The translations under genes and the position numbers were made by a program. From Riptortus pedestris (Eukaryota; Arthropoda; Insecta; Hemiptera; Alydidae): a DNA stretch of 64,000 bases. Positions within the stretch are counted from its first letter, which is position 1. Every line of letters starts with the position of its first letter. Shown piece after piece: positions 55,978 to 64,000 of this stretch. The stretch lies in the NCBI GenBank assembly GCA_019009955.1, contig CM032229.1, positions 6,128,501 through 6,192,500 on the forward strand, read 5' to 3'. A model generated the notes under the pieces. That model made no database searches and was not told the DNA's origin. It was given only the letters and a program-made list of their open reading frames with translations.

Positions 55978-56230
55978 ATTATTATTTATTTATTAACGTC
56001 CACTTTTTGCTACTATGGCTAATTGGGGTGGGTTATCTACAGACTACCACCCCTTCTAGCCAGGGTGGGACTAAGGATTTTATTTAATGAGTACGTCACT
56101 AAATAAATTCCTATTTGCCAGGCGGGAATGGAACTCGCCACTCCAGGTTTGCCATGTGATCTCACATGACGAACCTGAGCCCCTATTATGTGAGAGCTCA
56201 AGCAGTAAAATATCCACTATATCATAGATA
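55978..56230 (-). mobile_element. tRNA-derived SINE, copy 6 (longest)
   Basis: The longest copy, on the minus strand: 3' end AACGTCCACTTTTTGCTACT (complement), CCAGGGTGGGACTAAGGATT, GTACGTCACTAAATAAATTC, the B-box complement GGCGGGAATGGAACTCGCCA, and an A-box-like region reaching TATCCACTATATCATAGATA. Head-to-tail length of about 250 bp gives the approximate full size of the family. Confidence 0.8.
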
Positions 56231-57303
56231 AATTATCCTCCAGAGAGAAGTAAATAAGTAAATGCAAATGAAAGGTCTACCTGATGAGAATAATTGAAGA
56301 AACGCCACTGGTTCTTGAAACCTGTTGAATGAATCTGATGTATGTATGAGAACCACGTATCCCGACTAGGAAGATACGAATTACACACTTGTTGATGGTG
56401 GTCTGGCTCATTTAGGAAGTCAGATGTGTATAGTTGCTACTAAACTGCCACTGCCTTGGAACTATGGCTCAGATATAGCCACTATTATTTAGGCTCTCAC
56501 TAAAAGCTGTAGAACTCACTTTAAATTGTAGAGTATTATTATTTTTAAGAGAAATAATTATTACTTCTCCATTAAATAAGAATAATTACCAACAACCGGT
56601 CACCCTCTAAATATCATTGCATTGAAGCAGGTACATTTTAACACATTTCGCTTAGGACTGCACTGTTATGTATTAGTGTTACCTAAAAACTTCTTTTTCT
56701 CTCAAAGCATATTTATAATTTAATATTTCTTACACCAATTATTGGGGTTTTGTTATTTTTCTATACTAAATTTATGTTAATAAATAGGACCGATATTTAT
56801 ATTTTAAATTCTAATAAGCAAGGTTGTTCATTTTTTTATAACTGTATAGTAATTTTTGCCTAGAATCATCTCTCAAAGCAAAATGAAAAGATAACAAAGG
56901 TAAAATTGGATTAAAACAAAACATTTTATTAAAAAGCTCAGTTTCAGTAGTGCTGAAATAAAGGAAATAAGGAATATTGTTTGGATTTGATAACGAGAAG
57001 GAGAGATTTGTAGCAATATAAGATTGTTGAGCAATAAAAGATGAAAGTTTACAGAGAAATAAAATATCGTTATTTATTCTTATTAAACCAGTCGTTATGC
57101 TTAAAGCATATTTTGTAAGTATATTTATTGCTCTTTCGAAAGGTAAACTAACATTTTCGATATTGAAATAATTTCTGGAGAATAAGACAAGACCATATAC
57201 GTACTTTTTAGTTGGAAATGGTGCTTTGAATCATCTCTTAAAGTTTGTGCATTACAGCCTGTTAAACTGTGTGTGTATATAGGGTCTCCGGAATATGGCG
57301 GTC
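56231..57303. other. Unassigned AT-rich DNA
   Basis: Nothing recognised. Confidence 0.4.
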
Positions 57304-57695
57304 ACAGTTGAAATATCTTTTAAACCGTTAGAGATATCGCAAAATTACAAAAGACCAAAGTTGAAGCTCTCATCGAGGCCTTTCAAATGTCTTCATTTAT
57401 TAATCCCAAAAAAATCTAGATTTTATTATTAAGCGCGAGCTCAAAAGTTGGCGTTTTCTCTTTCCCCTACATGTTTGAAAACTTCTCAAAAAATAAAGAA
57501 TGACATGTATTTTTGTTTGGCTTAGTATTTAGCGATAAAATGCCTGTCAAAGTCATATCTATTTACAATGCCACAAGTGTAGATTTGCTAGATACCACCC
57601 TTTATGAAAGAAATGGAATGTACATATGTTAAATTAAAAACTTTGCCTATCGATTTTGCGATATCCCCAACGGCTTAAAACAATATTTCAGTTGT
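57304..57695. mobile_element. MITE with about 42-bp inverted ends
   Basis: Left arm 57304-57345 (ACAGTTGAAATATC..CGCAAAAT) and right arm 57653-57695 are reverse complements with few mismatches; both contain the GATATCGCAAAAT / ATTTTGCGATATC core. Outside the left arm, AGGGTCTCCGGAATATGGCG has no counterpart on the right, so either the right end is truncated or the left flank is host DNA. No ORF of note inside. Superfamily not assigned. Confidence 0.65.
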
Positions 57696-57714
57696 ATACA
57701 CATACTTGTCTGCA

Positions 57715-57938
57715 AACGCTCTGGCAATGGATATTCTTGTTTAGTCGTTACCAAACTCGATATTTAGACGTCGTTAAGCATTATACGTAGCGTTATAGCT
57801 GAAATCAGACCAGGAGGAGGGTAGGTTTACACGGCGCAATTTTGAAAATTCGAAATACCTCCGTTATTATGAGATGGAATGGAAAATTGTATATGACTAA
57901 TCTTTTTGCAAATTTAATTTCCTCTAAATGTTGTTCGA
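57715..57938 (+). repeat. Main family B1 fragment
   Basis: AACGCTCTGGCAATGGATAT, GTCGTTACCAAACTCGATAT, TAGCTGAAATCAGACC, CGAAATACCTCCGTTATTAT, TATGACTAATC. Cut at TGTTCGAGCTCGG. Confidence 0.7.
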
Positions 57939-58049
57939 GCTCGGGTTAACCGTACGTTAAGGCGTTGGTTTAAAAGGTCTTAATGTCATATGGTAAACCT
58001 TGAGTGGCTTTCCTACTGGTCCGAGTTCACTAGAGGGATATCACACATA
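57939..58049. other. Short unassigned link
   Basis: Includes CGAGCTCGGGTTAACCGTAC; nothing recognised. Confidence 0.3.
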
Positions 58050-58190
58050 TATATTTATATTATTTTGAACGGACCTCAATTTCATCATCTCCTAGGTAGG
58101 ATCGATGGACATTAGGGAAATATTTCGAATATCGCGTTATGAATACAACCTCAATAGCTGATTTTCCTTAAGGGAAATGTTGTAAAAAGC
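58050..58190 (-). repeat. Main family block A with 5' palindrome
   Basis: TTTTGAACGGACCTCAATTT, GGTAGGATCGATGGACATTA, ATCGCGTTATGAATACAACC and AGCTGATTTTCCTTAAGGG. The palindrome is almost intact on its inner arm and decayed on the outer one (AAATGTTGT). Confidence 0.75.
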
Positions 58191-58794
58191 CGCAGTCACG
58201 GGTTGGTACAAGGAGCGGTTGAGGTTTCCTGATCAAGATGTCGAAAACCATAAAGTGGAGATAAAGGAGCAAACCGAGAGATGAAAAAAACCGCTGAGCG
58301 GTCCTGCGGTTGTGGGGATGGGAAGGCGGCGAAGATGAAAGGGAGGTTGGAGTGGTCAGGGCTAGATTGAACAATGGGGAGCTGTTATTCCTGATTTATG
58401 TCAGTTACAGCTCCTGCTTTTTCTACACTTCTCAGGTCCACCCCCCAAACCTACAGTTGCAGGTAGGCTTCCTCTTTGCCAAACCCAACTGCAGGTTCAT
58501 AATCACTGAAAGACCTAAACAGTTAGTTGACCAGTATGATTTGGATGTGAACGTGGTCGTGAGATTTTTAAAGATATGATAATTTTGATATTTTGATCTG
58601 TAATAACTTAGAATTGAATGTATTTATTTCTTTATTATGGAATCGCCAGTGAGTGAATCGTTTCTAAGACGATATGGCATACCGTTTAGGATAATAAGAG
58701 GGATTTTATCCATTAACCGTTATGGGCAATAAAGTTGAATGAGTCAATCTAGAATATTGTATCGACCTAATTAACATATTCCAGGCAAGAATGG
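58191..58794. other. Unassigned, GC-richer at the start
   Basis: 58190-58560 has open frames on both strands (58310-58579 plus, 58168-58374 minus), without recognised domains. CAACCTACAGTTGCAGGTAGG-like words suggest a small repeat. Confidence 0.35.
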
Positions 58795-60105
58795 AAAATA
58801 TTAATGAATGACAATATTCTTACTGAGCCCGAAAACTAAAAAATGCAAATATGTGGGTTAATAATCGATATAGTAAAAAGAAAAACATGCATAGCAACAG
58901 TTATAGAACATTATATTTTTTTAATTTATTTATTGGAGCTTCGCAGCTTTGGTGATGTTGCTCTAAACAAAAGCTTCGTAACTTAAAAAACTAAATAAAA
59001 CAAAACTCAAATGAAAACAAAACAATACAAAAAAATAACAAAATTAAACAAAACAGAAAAGCTAAAAAAAAATCAGATGAGGAACACAAAACGTAAAAGG
59101 AACACAAACCAGAAAAGGAACATAGAACACAAAAAATAAAAGGACCATAAAACAGAGAAAAAACAGGAAAAACTGAGATGGGAAAGAATTAGAAACGCAA
59201 CCTAAAACAGCGCTGGAAAGCAAAAAGAAGGAAATAGATCACAAAAGGCGAAATTAAAAAAAAATATATGAATGAAGCACAAAAACGGAATTGGAACTCA
59301 AAAACGGAAATGAAACTCAAAAAACAAGAATGAAAATAAAAAAATAAAAGTGCAACACAACAAAGAACAGAATAAATGAACAAGGGAACAAATAAAGACA
59401 AAATTCAAAGCTAGGTACAAAACTGAAAATTGAAACTATTTACATTAGACAATAGGGAAATCATTAATAAAATATTTAAATATTCAATAAATTAATAAGT
59501 AAATCAATAATAATAAAATTGGTATATAAAATGAATATAAAAAACTTAAAATTATTAAGGTTTAGATAAAATATAAGTTGTTACAGGTGACTATTTACAT
59601 AAAATTGTGTACCTCCCTAATACACACTCAAGTGAGTGAAAACTTGAAAACCAAAAAAATGAGGTTTAGATAAAATGTTTATTTTTGCATCCAAAAAGGT
59701 TATAAAAATAAATATGTAAATCTTAAATTACAAATATATCAGATTTTTGAATAGATGTGTATAGAACATTATACAACATTAAATTTGCAATAAAATTTAT
59801 TTTATACTATTTTTTTGGATCCGACGTATGATAACGTAGATATTTTGAATTTCAGAAATTTGCACCTCTTAACTACCCCTCCCAATGGTCCGATTTCTGC
59901 CATTAACAACCTTAATATACAATTTTACATAAAACGTTTAAATATACCAAAAATTACAACAACGTATATATTTTTAACTACGTTTAATTTTGAACGTTAT
60001 CATTTTCGTCGTTCCGGATCGATGGATATTTGTAGAAATTGTTGGCCAATCGCGCCATGAGTACAACCTCAATAGCTGAATTCCTTTAAGGGAAATCTAC
60101 TAATA
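58795..60105 (-). repeat. Main family reverse copy, split by a retrocopy
   Basis: Left part 58795-58915 (GAAAACTAAAAAATGCAAAT, TTATAGAACATTATA), then the insertion 58916-59759, then 59760-60105: TTTGGATCCGACGTATGATA, TGCCATTAACAACCTTAA, a shrunken microsatellite site, CGTTATCATTTTCGTCGTTC, TCGCGCCATGAGTACAACC and the 5' end AGGGAAATCTACT at about 60101. Confidence 0.75.
58916..59759 (-). mobile_element. Poly(A) retrocopy with 14-bp target duplication
   Basis: 844 bp between direct copies of TATAGAACATTATA (58902-58915 and 59760-59773). Read on the minus strand it ends in CCAATAAATAAATTAAAAAAA-type sequence, that is, an AATAAA signal followed by a poly(A) tail, the hallmark of LINE-driven retroposition. 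The body is U-rich on that strand with reiterated GTTCCTTTT-type words, and looks like a 3' untranslated region. No protein or known LINE domain was recognised, so it may be a processed transcript or the 5'-truncated end of an unknown LINE. Confidence 0.65.
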
Positions 60106-60179
60106 TTCAGTGTCCATAATTTCTTAAAATGAATATTCATTCAATTAATGCAATTAAAAATATTGAGGTACGCTTTTTT

Positions 60180-60480
60180 AAGATTTCCCTTAAGGTAGAA
60201 AGGAAATTTCGAAAATATGAAATATCTCCGAAATAAGTCGGATAGAAAATTTTTATAGAACCTACAATATTGTAAATTTAATCACCTATAACTATTATTC
60301 TGTACATAATTTCTCTATATTAAATTTTAATATAAATATTTGGATTTTATTAGTTTCCAGTCTTTAGTAAACTTTGTCATCGCACCTAAAGAATAAGCCA
60401 AAATATTATGGACCGTCTTATTTCAAGCTGAAATACCAATTATTGTGTTCAACAAATCTTTTCGACATGAAATTACAGTT
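60180..60480 (+). repeat. Main family copy (5' end fused to B1)
   Basis: AAGATTTCCCTTAAGGTAGA joins directly to AATTTCGAAAATATGAAATA, so block A, the microsatellite and half of B1 are deleted. Then TCACCTATAACTATTATTCT, AGTCTTTAGTAAACTTTG and linker words. Confidence 0.6.
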
Positions 60481-60744
60481 CTAAATATAGTAATAAGTTT
60501 TCAATAAAATTAATATATAATATTCAGATATATTTCAGTAACTGTTTTTCTTACCAGTCAAGTATATTTTAGTCTATATGTTCAGCTTTGAGGGGTTGGC
60601 TGGCCTGTTCTTTTTACAATTCCGACGCTTTCCGTAGTGATCTTTCATTAACTGAAAGATTTTTTGTTACCATGTATACTTGTTCACTTAATATTCAAGG
60701 TGGAATTAAGTGTTACAGGTATGTAGATTTATTTATTGAAAAAA
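60481..60744. other. Unassigned AT-rich DNA
   Basis: Nothing recognised. Confidence 0.3.
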
Positions 60745-60792
60745 ATTCACGTGGTAAATCTGCTTAGTTTACACAGACCCTGCGTGACGGAC
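60745..60792 (+). repeat. Main family isolated 3' end
   Basis: TTCACGTGGTAAATCTGCTT, AGTTTACACAGACCCTGCGT, GACGGAC, then CTTTTTT. Hairpin with one changed base. Only about 50 bp of the element is present. Confidence 0.7.
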
Positions 60793-61343
60793 CTTTTTTC
60801 ATTTTCTGGATGATTTCACTTGGATTTAGCCTTGTAGATTGGCGTAGGCTGCAAGTAGCCTGTAGATCGTGTACTTCTGGTTACTCTCATAGTTCTATAC
60901 CTCTCTGTACTTGCATCTTTGTGATCATGAGTCGCTATCAACTGCTGATTGAGGCCACGCAACGCCTGTACCGTCAACGGCTCTAATTCGAGCGACGCCA
61001 GTAATTATAAGTTGCTAGCCAACGTATACTTAGCAGTGGACAGTTGGGGCTCTGTTCAATTCGCCGAAGAGAGTGGCTGGCTCGTCAACAATTAATCTTA
61101 ATTTGGCACAATAAAGGATTCCACTTTAAGTAGGTATGCAATTAGAAGCAACAAGTGGCGCCTCTCCTCAACAGCTGATCCTCCACATACTAACTACAAG
61201 ACCTTTTTCATACCTCATCTCTCATTGCGGGCCATTTTAAAACTTATTTCTAACTTTATTTATATTTTCTTTCATTTCCCTCGAGTTCATCTGGTTTTAC
61301 TTTTCTAATTTATTAACATTATTGAAAGTAAAAAGAGTTAGTT
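60793..61343. other. Unassigned, with repeat Z copy 1
   Basis: About 61080-61220 belongs to a low-copy repeat also found at 62560-62740 and 63125-63300. Shared words include TTAATTTGGC, TGGCGCC and CAGCTGATC. The rest is unrecognised. Confidence 0.4.
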
Positions 61344-61960
61344 ATGAACATCAACACTTACAGGCCAGAACAAATGCCATTACTATATACTCTGATCATT
61401 AAGTTGCTACTTTCCGTCAAAAACATTTACAAAACTCATCCCTTAATTATTCAGATTCTAGAAAAAATTTCAAAATTAAAGACAATCGTGACAGGACATG
61501 AAAACATTGGACGTACTAACGACTTGAGAGACAGAGGCAATCTTCAGACTTCAACTGACCCTACCAGACTTACATTTACAAATACTACAGATAACATCAA
61601 TTAAATGGAAAAACGTTTGGCATACAACAGCAGAAAATCATTGGCGACAAATAAAGCTTTCTGTAAGCGAGTGGTCAACCAGCAGACTTGGCAATAGACG
61701 ACACGAAGTTACGAACGAGACTTAGGATAGGACACTCACATTTAACGCACTCATAGCTCATGACGTGAACAGAAAGAGCTCTCTGCAGAACATGCCATCA
61801 AACATTAACCATTAAACACATACTGACTAACTGTACTAACATTGAATACTTAGAGACCCCACATAACATGTACCAACTTCTTACAGGCAGCAGCCCAAAT
61901 ATCGACAAATCACTAAATCACTTTAAAAAATTGAATTTGTTTTACAAAATTAACTTTTCT
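61344..61960 (+). pseudogene. LINE RNase H and C-terminal remnant
   Basis: An open frame (61344-61604) reads NIYKTHPLIIQILEKISKLK then IVTGHENIGRTNDLRD, matching the RNase H end where other elements have a GHVGIxGNxxAD block. Shifted frames continue KWKNVWHTTAENHWRQIK, LRIGHSHLTHS (about 61720) and a zinc-binding LCRTCHQTLTIKHILTNC (C-x2-C-x7-H-x4-C, about 61780-61835). This order is typical of the Jockey/I group of LINEs with RNase H. Stops and frameshifts make it inactive. It is cut at about 61966 by a main-family insertion. Confidence 0.75.
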
Positions 61961-61966
61961 TTTTTT

Positions 61967-62150
61967 AGCAGATTTCCCTTAGAAGAAATCAGCTACTGCG
62001 GTTGTACTCAGAAAGATTTCTTCGAATGCCTAACGATCCTACCTAGGAGATGGCACGAAAATGAAACGGACGGAAATGTCTGTTACCGCTGTAGCGGTCG
62101 CAATTATATATCTGTCGTTACCAAACTAGATTTATAAGCGTTTCGATTTA
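61967..62150 (+). repeat. Main family copy (A and start of B1), no microsatellite
   Basis: AGCAGATTTCCCTTAGAAGA after a T-run, GGTTGTACTCAGAAAGATTT, ACGATCCTACCTAGGAGATG, then straight to TGTCTGTTACCGCTGTAGCG and GTCGTTACCAAACTAGAT. It shows what the site looks like with no TA tract. Confidence 0.7.
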
Positions 62151-62237
62151 TATAACAACATTTATAGACAATTAAATTTACAAATTTACATAATGTAGAA
62201 AATTCGAATTGACCACGAAACTACTAGAGAAATAAGA
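62151..62237 (-). repeat. Main family B1 scrap
   Basis: TATAACAACATTTATAGACA and ATTAAATTTACA resemble reverse B1 sequence. Confidence 0.4.
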
Positions 62238-62345
62238 GACTACCCTTAAGGGAAATCAGCTATTGAGTCCGGAACTGTTCGGCACTCGTATGGAGATTTT
62301 TCCGTGGAAAATCTGCTTAGTTTACGCAGCCCCTGCGTGGCGGAC
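62238..62345 (+). repeat. Main family 108-bp mini-element with both ends
   Basis: ACCCTTAAGGGAAATCAGCT, ATTGAG, then about 35 bp of other sequence, CGTGGAAAATCTGCTTAG, the perfect hairpin ACGCAG-CCC-CTGCGT and GGCGGAC at 62345, followed by TTTTT. Everything between the two ends has been lost. Confidence 0.7.
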
Positions 62346-62770
62346 TTTTTATAATCATTTGAGGTTTTTCATTTCTGTGGACCTTCCGCCAGTGATTGGT
62401 AAATGGGAATTCTGTTTAGTATTCGCAGCTCCTGCAGAACTTTTCTTTATTTCTATATCAAAACTATTAACGATCCGCCAATGAAGTCTTGATACTTTTG
62501 CCAGAACTAAACTTTTGAAGCTATAAACTCATATTATACTGCCTTATTCTCCAGCATCTTTCCTCATGATCACAATCTTTGCAAGTTTTAATGTTAATTT
62601 GGCTCGATAACGGTATCCACTTAACGTAGAGATGCAATTACAGGAAGGAGTGGCGCCTTTAGGCAGCAGAGGATACTCTGTCCAAGGAATAATAAAAACA
62701 GCTGGTCTCAACACCTCATTCATATCTCTATGCCCAATCTTTATAATGTCTTTGTCGACTTGTGTTTATT
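62346..62770. other. 3' end scrap and repeat Z copy 2
   Basis: A decayed main-family end lies at 62395-62440 (AAATGGGAATTCTGTTTAG, CGCAGCTCCTGC). Repeat Z covers about 62560-62740. Confidence 0.45.
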
Positions 62771-63090
62771 CGCAGATATCCTTAAAGGAAATCAGCTATT
62801 GAGGTCGTAGACATGACGCGATTTTCGAAACATTTCCTCAAATGGAACCAATCATATTACCAATGAAATGGTCCGTAAAAGTTGTTTTATACACTCTTTC
62901 TCTGTTTCATATATCAACAGAGATATTTGCTGTTTTTAATTTTCAACCTTCAGTAAACCCCCACTATTAGCTATCACACTCTACTCATTTGTTTTTTTAC
63001 ACACATAGAAATAGGGAATATGTTGCGATATGAGATCACAACTGTATTATATCAACACGTGGAAAATCTGTCTAGTATAGCAGCCCCATT
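62771..63090 (+). repeat. Main family internally deleted copy with both ends
   Basis: CGCAGATATCCTTAAAGGAA after TT, ATTGAGGTCGTAGACATGAC, GCGATTTTCGAAACATTTCC, a deleted middle with no microsatellite, then the end of B1/B2 (AACCTTCAGTAAACCCCCAC), GCGATATGAGATCACAACTG, CACGTGGAAAATCTGTCTAG and a broken hairpin (AGCAGCCCCATT). The terminus is lost. Confidence 0.7.
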
Positions 63091-63685
63091 CATTAGTAAC
63101 AACTCCCATACTCCCAAATACATTTCGGCACATCTTTGCAACGGTTCTACTGCCAATAAGTTCTTTGGCGCCATAAAGTAAGTAATAAATAAAATAAAAG
63201 GGCGCCACAACCCACCAGCTGATCCCCATTCCAAAGAGTAATAAAAAGAGCCGTGACCGTATTCATATCTCCTTGCTCAATCTTAACAAGGAGATTATCC
63301 AGCCATAGACAAAAGGAAAAATGAAAATAAACCTCTTTGTAATAAGGCATATCGATCGAAAACCCACATCATTTTCTTTTATTATATTGTTCTCATATTC
63401 AATTAAGTAATTATCCGAAAGTGGAAGTGTTGCTACATTTGCATTTAGAGATTGAGTCATCCTTCCCTTGTTTGTTAATCAGCCTTATGCTTGTATATAT
63501 GTTTATGGCCCTTTAATAGCACCATTATATTAACGATTTAAAAATAATAAACATTAAACCACTACGGTACTGAGCATTCTAACGTCTAGCATCGCCATAT
63601 ACAAAGAATCAAATGGTAATAACACTTAAATATGATAACTTAAATGAGTAAACGTTAATAAGTGCTGGCAAGTGCCCATAAACAT
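63091..63685. other. Repeat Z copy 3 and unassigned DNA
   Basis: Repeat Z at about 63125-63300 (GGGCGCCACAACCCACCAGC, AAAGAGCCGTGACCGTATTC, CATATCTCC). The remainder is AT-rich and unrecognised; the overlapping minus-strand ORFs at 63047-63460 have no domains. Confidence 0.4.

Positions 63686-64000
<315 letters not shown>

Noticed and set aside
59189..59401. 70-codon hydrophobic minus-strand ORF as a membrane protein
   Set aside because: It is translation of the U-rich body of a retrocopy; the Phe/Leu bias follows from T-richness.

Overview
This looks like a 64 kb stretch of AT-rich nuclear DNA from an arthropod, most likely an insect with a large, transposon-filled genome. The evidence is eukaryotic: a splice-flanked Kazal exon, Jockey-type LINEs, a copia-like fragment, a Penelope-like element, tRNA-derived SINEs, MITEs and several satellite arrays. 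No bacterial-style operon, intact long ORF, rRNA or CRISPR array was seen. The species cannot be told from the sequence.

Host genes: one coding exon is well supported, 54132-54291 (+). It encodes a six-cysteine Kazal/follistatin-like domain between a good acceptor and donor. The rest of the window reads as its long introns or as intergenic DNA. Weaker exon-like signals lie at 15179-15228 (+) and 20834-21067 (-).

Main occupant: about forty decayed, often nested copies of one non-coding mobile family, called 'the main family' below. In forward (F, +) orientation a full copy runs: 5' end AGCAGATTTCCC inside a near-perfect palindrome (block A); a (TA)n or other microsatellite; module B1; linker L; module B2, a diverged duplicate of B1; the inverted end GGGAAATCTGCT; a small hairpin ACGCAG-CCC-CTGCGT; and the terminus GACGGAC. 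Ends are nearly always flanked by TT (AA in reverse orientation). Subterminal inverted repeats, an internal microsatellite, a 3' hairpin and T-T flanks match the plan of DINE-1-like non-autonomous Helentrons (HINEs). That classification is inference. Near-complete copies are at 13466-14231, 16321-16979, 43731-44530 and 49062-49866.

Other elements: a MITE with TTA target duplications at 7542-8017, inserted cleanly in a main-family copy; a long-inverted-repeat MITE at 57304-57695; a minus-strand poly(A) retrocopy with a 14-bp target duplication at 58916-59759; six copies of a tRNA-derived SINE; LINE remnants at 10.8, 17.6, 47.2, 51.3 and 61.3 kb (39.7 kb doubtful); a Penelope-like remnant at 36.0 kb; a copia-like remnant at 42.8 kb; and two shared Helitron-like 3' ends.

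Tandem arrays: an alternating 91/94-bp array at 10.3-10.7 kb; a 64-bp palindrome-bearing satellite at 24.45-25.35 kb; a 22-bp minisatellite organised into 138-bp higher-order repeats at 27.8-29.2 kb; and long dinucleotide tracts, the last running off the right edge. Boundaries of decayed repeats were judged by eye and may be off by tens of bases.
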